DNA from: Pachyseris speciosa
Taxonomy: Eukaryota > Cnidaria > Anthozoa > Scleractinia > Pachyseridae
NCBI GenBank assembly: GCA_016490735.1
Contig: JAEMWC010000002.1
Span: forward strand, 2,016,001-2,080,000
DNA: 64,000 nt
Direction of reading: 5' to 3'
The notes under the pieces are model-generated. The model had not been told where the DNA came from, did no database searches, and was given only the letters and a program-made list of their open reading frames with translations. Made by a program: the position numbers and the translations under genes. Positions 32,639 to 43,362 of the stretch are shown piece after piece; the stretch's first letter is position 1, and each line of letters starts with the position of its first letter.

Positions 32639-35209
32639 TTAGATTCCCATAGTGTCTTTTAAAAGACGCTTGTGACTCTCCTTTAACAGTGCCCTCACAG
32701 ACTCTTGGATGGTTATATCTCCAGGATGGAATGCTGGATGGCGACCTCGGATGCAAGCCATGTCCAAGTGATAGTAGAAGTTTTTTTCGCCCCCACCTTC
32801 TCTGATGTCATGAAAATCCCCATGGAATGGATAGTAGTACTTTTCCTTGTGTGAAAGACAGAGGTTGAAAGGCGCATTACCTCCTTTGTTGAATTTGTTC
32901 TTACAAGTAATGCAGTTCCTCTGATTTGGTGTTAAAAAGATCAGCTGGAAAGGATTTTTGTTCTGCCAAATCTTTTGCGTTTGAACGCCTGCCACTGAGG
33001 TACCAATGCTCTCGTTCCTAGATGGCGGATTTCTGTCACGTTTGCGTGGTCTCTTTGATCCTGGTTTTTGGCCAGAAATAGCAGGACCTCCACGAGCAGC
33101 CACCGAAGAGAGATTTGGATGTTGCTCTGTTTTCTTGAACCAATCTAGATGTTGATCCAGAGTACCGTGCCGCTCTGAAACAGCGATCGAATGGCTGCAT
33201 AAACGCGTTTCTTTAAACTTCTCGCAGTCGCACACTACTCCACCGTTAGGCTTCATAACAACATAATGCGGTTTTGAGGGTTCGCCACTTGTGCTTTCCA
33301 CAAAGAAGGCTTGGTTCTGGTGTGTTCCAGGGGCTGGGTACATTGAGTCTTCCTTTTGAACCAGTTTGCTAGCTTTCTGCCAGGATCCTGCGTGTACCAG
33401 TCTTGATAACCCAGAATCTTCAAATGACATTGACAAGTGACAAATTGGATCAGTTTGATCAGGGCGAGCATCAGCTTCTTGTTGTGGTTCAGTTGGTTTG
33501 ACTTCCATGGCCATTAGTTTATCAAGGTGCTGCTGACGTTGGGCGGGAGTCATCTCATGGAACCACACATCAGGTTCTACCTCAAGGTCTTCAGCGTACT
33601 CTTTGCGCAAACGATATGGTCCTTCGCCGATGACTGCACGTTCAACATTTCTCTGTTGGACGTCTTTGATTTCTCGAATTTCGTCTGCGAACGTTTATAG
33701 TCCTTCTTACGCTTAACGGAGTTATTGATCGACTCATTCGCATTGTTATAATAGAAGTCGTATCCCAGACCGATATCTCTGCGAACAGGATACAGCATCT
33801 TCTCTTTCAGCTCGTCTGCTTTGTACTTCAAGAACCAAGAATGAAACTGGGGTTCTTGCACATTTCGTAGGCCGAGTTCCTTTTGATCCCAACGGTCTTT
33901 GATAGCTTTCAATCTGTCGTCAAACTGTGCTCCTGTGAAACTATCCAACAATCCACTTTTTTGGCCTTCAATATCACCAAAAATGTCACTGATAAATGGT
34001 TGCTGGTTATTTGCAGTAATGCCAAGGCTCGTTAGCTTGCTTCTCACATTGTCTTCCACGTGTTTTTTGCAGAGCACCCACGTAGAGGCAGGAAACTGAT
34101 CCTTCATTCCGTTGAAAATCTTTTTATCGCCGTCACTTCCAATGCACAGAGTATTCCTTAATAGTGGCTGAGTCCTTGTCATTGATGCTGCAAGGTAGTT
34201 GTAACATTCTGTGTTTAAACGTTTATGCACAGCAACTGGTCCCAGCATTGTCGAGGATTTCAGCGTTGTTTTATCTACCAGTAGCAAATGAGGATAAGTT
34301 GTTGGCGTGGCGTAAAAATTACCACAGTTAAAGACAGTGTCAACGCCCAAGACCCCAAATCGTTGAGGGTTTGTGCAAAACCGTCGAAGATCTGCCATTT
34401 GCCTGTCATCTGCAAAGAATACGTTGCCAGTAGAACAGTCTGGAAACCTGACAAAAAGATTACCATTCCTTGCTTCCTCTTTTGAAATATTTGCAATAGA
34501 CCATAACTCATCCTTCTCGGTGTTTCCTTTCAACGAGGCTTTAAAATTTGCTGCTTGAGACTGGTGAGGAAGTGATGACAGGGACTCCGCATTCATCAAT
34601 CCTCCCTTTTCTTCAAAAACAGCGTCATACACCTCTGAGGGTCTTTTCCCAGATTGCACTAAAGACTTGACCATATTCTTCGTGCTTTTTTCAGTACGGA
34701 GGAAGGGCTTCTTCGTTTCCTTGGAATTACCATGCGGTGCCAGGCAAATCGCATGTTCTTCTCCTTTGAAAGAGTACTCAAGCATGACATACTTCACCGG
34801 CTCACCCTTCCAGTCGAGCAATCTCCAGAGGCGTCGGCGGAAATCGTCATTTTCCATGTGCACCCAGTACTTCTTTTCCTAAACGTAAACTCCTTCCATG
34901 GTAACATCTTCATCAACTTCAACAAAACCATCTTCTTCTGCGACGAAGTACCACCGCCTATGCCCGGTATGTCTGAAAGGCCCTAAGTCGTCACTCAAAC
35001 AATCATCTGGGTCATCTAAGAAACTGACGTTAATGATGAATGCAGCGTTTCGTTGGCATCTTCTAGGTTTGGCGCTGCACGTTTTCCCCACGGGAGGGCC
35101 TTTCAGGTTTTGAGCGACCAATTTTGGGGTGCGCTTTTTCTCGTCCTTCCTTCCAAGATGGTAAAATGGGGTACGAGGATCGTCATTCAAGTTTAGGAAG
35201 TCAGGTTTG
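32639..35209 (-). pseudogene. MULE transposase with SWIM zinc finger
   Basis: The main exon starts at an acceptor before 35209 (SKPDFLNLNDDPRTPF). An N-terminal region with CSAKPRRCQRN and FLDDPDDCLSDDLGPFRHTG is followed by TAG at about 34878. The catalytic domain comes next: GVLGVDTVFNCGNFY (first Asp), CIGSDGDKKIFNG (second Asp), CKKHVEDNV, and NNANESINNSVKRKK (Glu). One base is missing near 33693; the frame then resumes as EIREIKDVQQRNVERA. It ends with a SWIM finger (CDCEKFKETRLCSH) and a C-terminal CITCKNKF...CLSHKEKYYYPFHGD block. About 850 residues of the family are recognisable. One stop and one frameshift mean this copy is inactive unless sequencing errors explain them. Confidence 0.85.
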
Positions 35210-35330
35210 CTGTTAAGTAAAAAAAAAAGGTTTGCTGTAAAAATCAGCATTTTGTAAGATTTAGGAAAAACTGATAGCGGCTTTAAGGTGGATTCATCGC
35301 ACTGTGAAATAACAACCAGAACCACCCTTC

Positions 35331-37047
35331 AGAATACTTGCTAACAATTAAATAACCTCAACTGCAAATGAAAATTGCACCAAAGAGAAAGAAATCTTAT
35401 TAACTATACTGAAAAAGAAAAGATAAGCCCAGAGCAGTATGTGTTTCTTCAGGTTGCCCCGCAAGAAATATCCACTTGGGGAGGTGCCTATTTATAAGTT
35501 GACTGAAGTGATGCAATGGGAACTGTTTATTATTTATGTAATATGGCACCTAGCATCGTTAAAGAAGATCACTTTAAAGTTACTGACCTCTTCTTTTCTT
35601 CACTAAATAGCACCCTTTGGCATCTAAGAATGAGAGAAAATGAAAACCAAGAGTATATAAAGCAGTGCAGTGGTAATCACTGAGTAGCCACCATTTACCT
35701 CTCAATTTGGGAGGGTAGGATCTTAATGAGGAGGTAGACTGCAGTTTTTTTCCTTTTCAGTGAAGGGGATGACCAAGGTCTGAGCTCAAGTTTGCAGTGT
35801 GAAGGAAAATTTAGAGATGACGCCTTCCTATTCCTACATAGAGAAAAGAATATCAACATGCAGTAAAATAACGTTTGCTTTCCCATAAGCACAGTTTTTA
35901 TCCAAATAGTTACATAAATTCCCATTCAATGGCACTTAAATTTATCTTATTTCATGTGAGATACCTGCTTGTTTCACCAATTTCAAGCTTGCTGCTTTTT
36001 TTCTCTTTTTTTGCATCTGGGCTGTTCACCTCTGTGTCAAAGGCACTCTTTTCCATCTGAGGGAAACAGTTGTTGCAAAATTGAGTGCTTAAAGAACACT
36101 AAATTTTTGAACGTAAGTGTACAATGTGGGGTTAGTCAGCCACGCCCCTCCCCAGTGTCCTTTGAAAAGTTCGTATCTTTTCAATGGCGCGAAGCAATGA
36201 GGGTAATAATAAATAAAAATCTCTCAGAACATAATTCCCCGCGAGTTCAGCGAACTTTACCACTAGAAGGCATTCCCACGTTGTTTTCCTTTGTGGGATA
36301 TGTTGATCCAACGAAGAATGTTACATTTTTCTTGCGTGATGCGTTGCGTGACTTGTTGTACAAGTTTCTCCAGAGCTGCCATTCAACCAATACAACTCAA
36401 GTCTGAGCCAGATTAAAGCACTTGTTTTCTCTAGCCTTCGCTTCTACAGTGCAAAACACACTAAACGCTTCCGTTGCGGTTGGAAATAAAAAACAAAACC
36501 TTCGATCACTTTCCGGCGCAACATTCTGCACATGTGGGTGAGTCAATGACGTGTATCAAATGCAAACTTCAAATACTGTAGACAACCTTAATCTAGGAAT
36601 AGCGTTTAGTCTAGCTTCGTAATTAAATACTACACTAAAGAACTAAAGAGGAGTGCGCTTAAAATTGATTGTTTATTTTACATCTGATGGGGATATACCC
36701 AGTGTAGCCGACGTCGACCTTTGAACTGAACCAAATGATATAATGATTCCATCCGCTTCCATGCTCTTAATACAGCGATAAATGCAAACTAACACTAACA
36801 CGTTTTGTTCTATATTTTCGATTTTTGCTAAACTCAAAAACAATCTACGAGACCAAGAGTCCCGTTTGGTCAATTGAAAATCACTCGATTGAATTTCATT
36901 TCACACCACACTGTGCGTGCACCGCGACAGAATCAGAGATTAGATCGCACACAACTGACAAAGCAAAAGTTCCTACTAGCCATCAATCATTTTTTCTACT
37001 CTGATTCAACAACCGTCTTATTTCCTTGTTAAGTAACATGTTCGATT
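35331..37047. other. MULE interior, no confident exon
   Basis: Probably intronic. A minus-strand frame starting MAALEKLVQQVTQRI near 36390 could be a small exon but has no family match. The rest shows nothing. Confidence 0.35.
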
Positions 37048-37314
37048 TTAGCTTGCAACACTTTCTTCCGTTTCTTTACTGTAAGACTTAATTTTGTATA
37101 AAGCCATCTCTTTCAACTCTTTGGGCTGACTTGTGAAGCTCCTGGTAATTTTGCTTCGTCCACAAGGCCCATTTCTTTCCTCTAAGTCACTGTCGCTGTC
37201 CAAGCAAATTATATCTGCATAAAAGAAAGAAAGAAAGAGTGAACACACGCACACAGGAACAACTAAAGTTCATTTCAGTACAAGGGAAAATAACTCACCC
37301 CCGTCGATCTCCAT
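37048..37314 (-). CDS. Probable first exons of the MULE gene
   Basis: Minus strand: ATG at 37314, exon 37314-37299 (MEIDG), GTGAGT donor, pyrimidine tract and CAG at 37217-37215, then an exon from 37214. The join reads MEIDGDIICLDSDSDLEERNG and continues to a stop at 37048. IICL followed by DSDSD is a classic SUMO-interacting motif pattern. It sits just inside the right terminus, where a transposase promoter is expected. How it connects to the main exon at 35209 is not visible; it could be a separate short protein. Confidence 0.45.
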
Positions 37315-37839
37315 CTTGGCTTTCCATGTGCTCGATAACTTGAGCCTGCGATTCTGTCCAAATTGTTGCTAGGTAACTTTAGCTCGAAAATAACCTCGTA
37401 AAATTACGTTATATGGTGTCAAAGTGTACACACTTTAATTAATGCAAATCAGAATTTTTTTTTCAGAATTTTTTTTTAAACTAACAAAAAATTCTCCAGT
37501 CTGCACAGTCTGCATAGTCTGCACCGTCTGCATGGTCTGCAGTCTGCAGTCTGCAGTCTGCGTTTTATCATGACCGTGTGCTAGCAGGAGTCGCGTTGGT
37601 CAGTCAACCCTGGCCTCCTGCCTTGTACAAAATGATTAAAGCAGACCTTAGTAGTTATTGACTTTATCACGATTTATAGCTCTGGACCATGACAAAGCAT
37701 CTTGCAGCTGCTTAGTTTTTGGTGAGTAGAATCTCAATAAACCAACGTGAGGGAGATCTCTTTGTTTATCTGGGTACCATCGATCGTTGTAGCAAACCCA
37801 CATCGCCGCCGGGTATAATCCCAATTACACTCGTTGTAA

Positions 37840-38246
37840 ATATCAGCACACATGTAATTACAACTGGAAAGGCTTTATTGAGTGAATTCCCTCAAATTTA
37901 TAGCTGTTCGTACTATTGCGAGACCATTACTTGATGCAGAGTCAGTGGATGGATTTCATAATCTGCTCTTACAGCCTGCTTACGCAACAAAGTGTTTATC
38001 AATATATTTTACCGCATTAATCACACAGAAACTTACAATTTCCACTCATCCACATTAGTCACCTCCACTTCTCACAAAATCACGGCGAAAATGCGTTATT
38101 CTTTGTTCAAAATCACTGCTTTTGACGAAGAAACAGCCTGAACGCCATACATTTCTTTCTAGCGATTTGCAATGTTTGACCCCTGGCGATCCCATAATCC
38201 GTTGCGCCTAACATGGGTATCCTATTACTGGCAACTCATTCATTGG
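37840..38246. repeat. Right arm of long inverted repeat
   Basis: Inverse of 30019-30375, ending TACTGGCAACTCAT. Beyond it, 38247-38340 matches the hammerhead-like terminus of composite repeat A. Confidence 0.7.
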
Positions 38247-38302
38247 TAACCATTGTTGTAAAATCGTATTTAAGTCGTAGGTTTTTAACATTCTGTTTGT
38301 AA

Positions 38303-38334
38303 CTGACGAAGGGCGAGAGACCGAAACGTTTTTT
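38303..38334 (+). ncRNA. Hammerhead-like terminus, second copy
   Basis: CTGACGA (38303-38309), stem II GGGC/GAGA/GACC with one mismatch, GAAAC (38323-38327), then GTTTTTTT. It lacks a stem III partner and a cleavage site. It equals the 15321-15358 terminus without the tRNA-like flank, so this is where the element ends. Confidence 0.45.
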
Positions 38335-38339
38335 TATTC

Positions 38340-39047
38340 ATAAATCTTTCATTTTTTATCTTTTTTGAACCAAAAGTTGTCCATTTTCGGTCTCTTTTTA
38401 ACTAATATATATCATTCACAAACAAAACAAAACAAAACAAAGACAATGTGGCGACAGTGATGACGGCGCGCGCATATCTAAAAACCGACTTAACCATTCT
38501 CGTCGCTCGAGTGTTCGCTCCGTACTGCGCAGGCTTGACGGAGCGAGAAAACTCTCGAAAGATCCGATAGGTTGACGATTCTAATTGACTGTTTCAAACA
38601 ATTCAAATAAATAGAAGTAAAAAAGAAATCTTGCAAACTCTCTGAATCCTAAGCATGCGCAGTTCAGCCGGAAGTCCGATATGTTTGGACTTTCAAATCG
38701 AATCTTTACAGGGTCGCTCGTTTCCCGACCGCTGGTCAAGGGTAACGAAGACCCTGGGTACGAGGTTGCGACTTAACCAATAGCAGAACGGCAAATTGAG
38801 CACCGGAAGTCGAGTTCGGTCCTTTCCGTGCGCTTTCCCGTTTTCATTTGAAGTTGCGTTTTTTTTCCTAAATCTTCCTATTGCTTCAATGGGACTTTGA
38901 ACAATGCTAGCCTTTTACTTGCGTTATTTTCGTTTTCCATGCTCAGCTGTGCTGTAGGCTGGTTTCAGTCACTTCTTTAATTTTAGGCAGAGTTTCCTTG
39001 AAAGTTGAAACTCAACACAAACGACTGTTAACTTTAAATTAATTTCA
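38340..39047. other. Spacer, nothing recognised
   Basis: Contains a short (AACAA)n run near 38420 and several GC-rich blocks. No supported gene. Confidence 0.4.
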
Positions 39048-39119
39048 ATGGCTGTCCGTTATCTTCTAGCTTTTGAGTGTAGTTTGCGATTCTGTTTTTC
39101 TGTATTATTGTACATTATG

Positions 39120-39590
39120 AAGCTGGGCTGTAAACTGTTGTTAATTTGGATTTATTTCACTATTAAGACTGCCCGCAAATACGTGTTTGACTCCTTGATT
39201 CTGACCGATGCAAGCATGCAGGTGCTCGATAGCTACATCAGTTTCGTGAGACCATTGCTAAAACCCCAGTGCGAGTTCGTTCTTGTCACGAGAACTGGAG
39301 GCCAACACAGCAAATTGGGCATGAGTAAACTAGTCTTTAATGCAATCGGAAAGTACATTCACCCGACGCGCTATCGTCAAATCGTCGAAACGCAAAGCCT
39401 CAATCAGCTCACAAGCAAAGAGCAAAGGATTTTGTGGGAAGATCAGAAACACAGCTAACCCGTCGCCAAAGTTCACTATAAGAAGCAAAGGTCGCGCGAT
39501 GCTGCTGTGAAGGCTCACGAGTTTCTTCAAAAGCTACAAGGTACCAAAGGCTCTGAGGTGGATAAGGAGGTGAGCGCGAGGTTTATTTAG
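39120..39590 (+). pseudogene. Tyrosine-recombinase-like fragment
   Basis: The frame reads LKPQCEFVLVTRTGGQHSKLG, then LVFNAIGKYIHPTRYRQIVET and, after TAA at about 39456, PVAKVHYKKQRSRDAAVK. HPTRYRQI and the later H..Y...RSRD context resemble the HxxR box and tyrosine region of a multicopy cnidarian recombinase family related to Cryptons. The first catalytic Arg is not present and the 5' part is lost. It would catalyse strand exchange of a DNA element; here it is a decayed remnant. Confidence 0.5.
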
Positions 39591-39609
39591 CGATGTAACT
39601 TCAAGTTTG

Positions 39610-39880
39610 GCAGCACTGGCTGAAACTACAGAATCGAAAAGCGTACCGTGTGGGTTGCCCCACAGACAAACCGATTGCAATTCCAAATAAGTCATCCCCG
39701 CGCCGGGTGTTGAAATTTACGGCGGACGAGGACGATTTTGTCGAGAAGGGGATGGATAGGCACGGATGTGGACAGTGGACAGCTATTCTAAGAGATCCTG
39801 ATTTTAAGTTTCAAAACGGAAGAGCGGCGGACTCTCTGAAGTAAAGGGCTGCAATCAAATTTTCTTAGGGGCAATGCACC
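39610..39880 (+). pseudogene. Myb/SANT-like DNA-binding domain fragment
   Basis: The frame VGCPTDKPIAIPNKSSPRRV leads into LKFTADEDDFVEKGMDRHGCGQWTAILRDPDFKFQNGRAADSLK and a TAA. FTADED..L/V..G...HG.GQW..IL.DP is the pattern of telobox-type Myb domains. It lies in a different frame but only about 60 bp after the recombinase fragment, on the same strand, so the two may be one frameshifted gene. Confidence 0.6.
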
Positions 39881-40211
39881 TTAACTGAATACTAATGTCT
39901 TTTCTAAATGCCGAGATACATTTGACGTACAAAAACAAAGGCCTTAAGGACTCGTGCTATTCATCAACTGAAACATTTTATTCTACGAAAGGAAGTTTAC
40001 ACTATCATTGGAATGAGTTTACTATGAAATAAAGCAAAAGGTTAACGTTTCAATTTGTATTCATGCAACGATCTTGCTCGAGTGACAGACTTTTAGAGTT
40101 TGGTCTCGTCATTTTCACTTTTGACTAACGCTTAAGTACTTTAAGAGGGTGTTATTCCTTCGTCTCTTCGCTTGAGCTTGGCTGAGCGAATGATCACTGC
40201 GCCTCTTGGTG

Positions 40212-41252
40212 CTACAGGATCGAAGCAGTTCTTCTGAAAAAGTCATTCACGTTTGGAAGGGCAACCTCTGTAACCGATTGTGCGCTGCTCGGAATGGTTG
40301 CCTCTGCTGAGTTGTTTTCGCCGTCGTGTGCTGGGGCTGCTTGGATTGTGCAGGGCGACTGCGGCCAGAACTGATCCACGTGGTTTTGCGGGACGTAAGA
40401 TGGTGCGTGATTGAAGAGTTCGCCTTCATTAACAGTATGATGTGCGCAAGCCAAAGGGAAGGGCTCGAACAGGCTATTGATCATGTCTTGGTCTTCTTTT
40501 CGCAACAGGCCGAGTTCTGGGCAGAGCCTCTTTCTTTCGGATAAGGCCTCTTTGCATCTAATGGTGCCCAAGTTCCTGTGATGGTTTTTTAACTTGTCTT
40601 GGAGAATTTCTCTAAGCGCCATCTCGAAGCCCTCATTTCTGGGTGAAGACCAGTTTGCAGAACGACCATGCATTCATGAAGTTCTCTCTCCGGGTTTTTT
40701 CAGCCATGGTGACTGGAATACTTCCTTTGCCCTTTTCTCTCTTGCTTCTGGTTCTACTTTGACTTGCTCTTGCTCAAAAACGGCCAGATCATTCCTAATT
40801 GGTGTGGGAAGGGGCTCGGTGTCATCTCGCGGTAGCAGCGTTACGTTCTCTTTCGATACACCCCTGGAAAGAAGATGCTGCCGATATCCCTCGTACCGCA
40901 TGTCTTCCCGTCGCTTCAGCCTTCCTTGTTCCTGTAGTCGAGTTTCCAGGATGTGATTGATATGGCGGTGACATAAGGATCCCGGGAAACTCTGCTCTAA
41001 AGACGTCTTCAACGCGGCCACGATTTCGCCATCATCCGAATCGTCGACTTCTCCCTCGTCGTCATCTTGTGCAGTTCCCTCATTGTTATGCGGTCTTTCC
41101 GTTGATTCTGTTAGAAGGTCGGCTAGCTGAAAAGTTCTTAAAGCCTCCTTTTCACTCTCTGGAAGAGTGCCCTCGTCAGCATGCATGAGTAGCAGTCTCA
41201 GCTTGTTCATCTTCACCAGAGCTCTCCTCTTCATCGCTGGCCGCCCAGGCAA
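40212..41252 (-). pseudogene. Charged C-terminal region following the helicase
   Basis: Two abutting minus-strand frames (41252-40674 and 40673-40212) are divided by a single TGA, immediately followed by ATG, in the same frame. The product is rich in acidic and basic residues (DDDEGEVDDSDDGEIVAALK, LETRLQEQGRLKRREDMRYE) with probable coiled coil. The last 50 residues are Ala/Pro-rich. No family recognised. It may be the tail of the helicase gene just upstream, through a +1 frame change near 41250, or a separate protein of the same element. Confidence 0.45.
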
Positions 41253-41254
41253 TG

Positions 41255-42424
41255 CATTCCATTGGGTGCTTGAGAAGCCACTGCGTTGCCCTCTTTTTTG
41301 GATTTGGAAGGCTCTTAAAATAGTAGTATCGCAGCCTTCGGTTCATAGCCTGCTGATCCTCTGGTTTGAATTCAAGCTTTTACTGTGCAGTCATGAACAT
41401 CGGACATAGGTTAAAGAACGACCTAGCCGTTCTGTACTTGACATCATAGGCTGTGTAACCTTGAGTCAGGATTTTCCAGTCGTCCACGTCGAGAGTTGAC
41501 GGAGTAGCCTTGTCTATAAAGATGACCTCTGTGTGCTTGCTTATCATCGCCTTGTTAAAGAATTTCTGCTTGGTGATCGTTGCTACTTTGCTGTGGTGTA
41601 TCAACCCGAGTATTGGGTTAAAGAGGCTCGTCTTTCCGCTATCTGCATCTCCAAATAAGCACGAAACTCTTTCTTTGTGTTTCTTCTTGTTGCAATCAAG
41701 AAGCATCAGGAAATCTTCACAAAACTGTGCAAGGTCAGCTTCCGACAGGCTGTTTTCTAAAACTCTCACCTGACTTACAGTTGCGTTGACTCCACATTCC
41801 AGTAGCGCGCGATGGACTGTTATCGGGTTTGTGGGAGCGCCATTAGGTGTTGTCAGTGCTATCCAATAGCTTAAGGCTGGCCTCAGCTTCTTATCAATTA
41901 CGGCATGATGAGTTGAAATCCATGCTTGACTCGATGTACTGGAAACTTGGCTTTCTGTAAAAGGCTCGCTTTCTTCAGCCCTTGCGTACTTATAGCGCTA
42001 AAGAAGAAGGCTACGCTTTTAACACCTGCGAGGACAAATTCGAAAGCGTTTTCCTGTTAATTTTTTCATCCCCCAAATACAAGAAAGAAATTATTGAAAT
42101 TGAAAGTCAGCAAACAGTACTAACCTTGCGATGCAATGCTTTGTCACAAGCATCTCTCGTCTTACACACCTCGTTCCATCCCTTTTGCAAACCATCGTAA
42201 GTATTGCAAACACACTTAGCGCATACTACGCTGCACTTATCGACGATCATCGGGCTTAAATAATACAATGCTGCTGCCTTAATTTTCCCACTGTTGAGTT
42301 GCCGGCAGGGATAGTTGGCTCTCCGCATCATATTTAGACTGATATGGCCATGCGAAAGTGTTCCGCTTTTTATAGCTGGTGAGCTGGTAAGATGAATATT
42401 AATGCCGAAATGAAATGACCTCAA
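41255..42424 (-). pseudogene. SF3-type helicase of a mobile element
   Basis: The first visible exon ends at 42125 (CVCNTYDGLQKGWNEVC...ALHRK, GTTAGT donor). The next starts at 41997 after TTCTTCTTTAG and continues in phase as RYKYARAEESEPF. Helicase motifs follow: CLFGDADSGKTSLFNPI (Walker A), EVIFIDKATPS (Walker B, with Lys where Glu is usual) and DVDDWKILTQG. A TAA stop (usually Gln here) falls at about 41380; homology continues as KLEFKPEDQQAMNRRLR. The motifs resemble the SF3 ATPases of small DNA replicons (NS1/E1 type). It converges with the recombinase/Myb frames. Confidence 0.6.
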
Positions 42425-42529
42425 GAGACATATCTTAACACACTCAAATGATACTCAGTGGACGTAAAAATGAGTATCAAAAGCACATCAGGTTGAAATC
42501 AATTGTTAATCAGCTCATTTATACATAAA

Positions 42530-42960
42530 TCAAACCATTCCAGCGAGAGTGCAATAACCAAAAAGGTGTAAATGTTTGAGACTGAGATTTGACAGAATTA
42601 GAATCTGATTACAATTACTTTTTCTAAAAAGTCCACACAATCCGTAAAAACCAACAGCACAGACAGAGTTTTGTTCCCGGTGTATTCCCTCTAATAAAAT
42701 CCACAGCTTCAAGTTTCATCCCGTGGAAAGTTCTGTATCATAATTTATGCCATTCCAACGAGAGTTCCATAACCAACAAGGTGACAATTTGACAGCTGTA
42801 ACTGTATGAGATTTGAGCAAAAATAGAGGCTGGTTTATAATTTCCCTTTCCATAAAATCCACAAAATCCGTGAAATCCGTCTATGCAGACAGAGTTTTGT
42901 GCATGATATATTCCAGCTACTGAAATCCACAGCAACTGCAAGTTCCACTCTGCACATGGG
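42530..42960. repeat. Diverged tandem duplication, about 215 bp
   Basis: CCATTCCARCGAGAGT...ATAACCAAMAAGGTG and GCAGACAGAGTTTTGT blocks occur twice in order (about 42534 and 42748). Confidence 0.7.
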
Positions 42961-43009
42961 TGACTGTTGCGGTCTCACGCAATTTACGGATGATTGGATT
43001 CAAAATGAG

Positions 43010-43220
43010 ACTAAGCCAAAGACTTTCTAGGGGTGGATATCACGGATTTTACGGTATTAACGGCATTTGAATTCAAATGAGACCTAGTCAAAGACTTTCT
43101 CAGTAGGGCTGGATATTACGGATTTCACGGTATTAACGGAAACGTGAATTCAAATAGAGACTTAGTCGAAGACTTTCTCAGTAGAGGTGGATATGACGGA
43201 TTTTACGGAATTACGGAAAA
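43010..43220 (+). repeat. Three tandem units of about 67 bp
   Basis: AGACTTTCTCAGTAG-GGTGGATAT-ACGGATTTTACGG repeats three times with small differences. The ACGGATTT(C/T)ACGG motif recurs to 44100. Confidence 0.75.
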
Positions 43221-43362
43221 ATGAATAATAAACAAGTAAATTAATAAAAGTAAAAATAAATTTATTTATTTAATTTATATATATATATTATTATTATTAT
43301 TATTATTAAATAAATATTTATTTTTATTCATTTACTTGTTTATTTATTCCTTTTCCGTCAAA
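43221..43362. repeat. AT-rich inverted repeat around (ATT)n
   Basis: AATGAATAATAAACAAGTAA (left) and TTACTTGTTTATTTATT (right) flank a TATA/(ATT)n core. Confidence 0.7.

Larger units (their letters stand above)
31195..37576 (-). mobile_element. Mutator-like (MULE) transposon, 6.4 kb
   Basis: Inverted termini start CGGTCATGATAAAACGCAG and run about 120-150 bp (31195-31318 and 37426-37576). They are built of GCAGACT-type heptamers followed by a GAATTTTTTT-rich block. The element encodes a spliced MULE transposase on the minus strand. GTGCT lies next to both ends, but a full 8-11 bp duplication is not clear. 31320-32638 and 35331-37047 hold no confident exon. Confidence 0.75.

Noticed and set aside
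39048..39119. Membrane-protein start for the recombinase frame
   Set aside because: The hydrophobic residues before 39120 do not resemble the recombinase family. They are probably sequence beyond a 5' truncation point.
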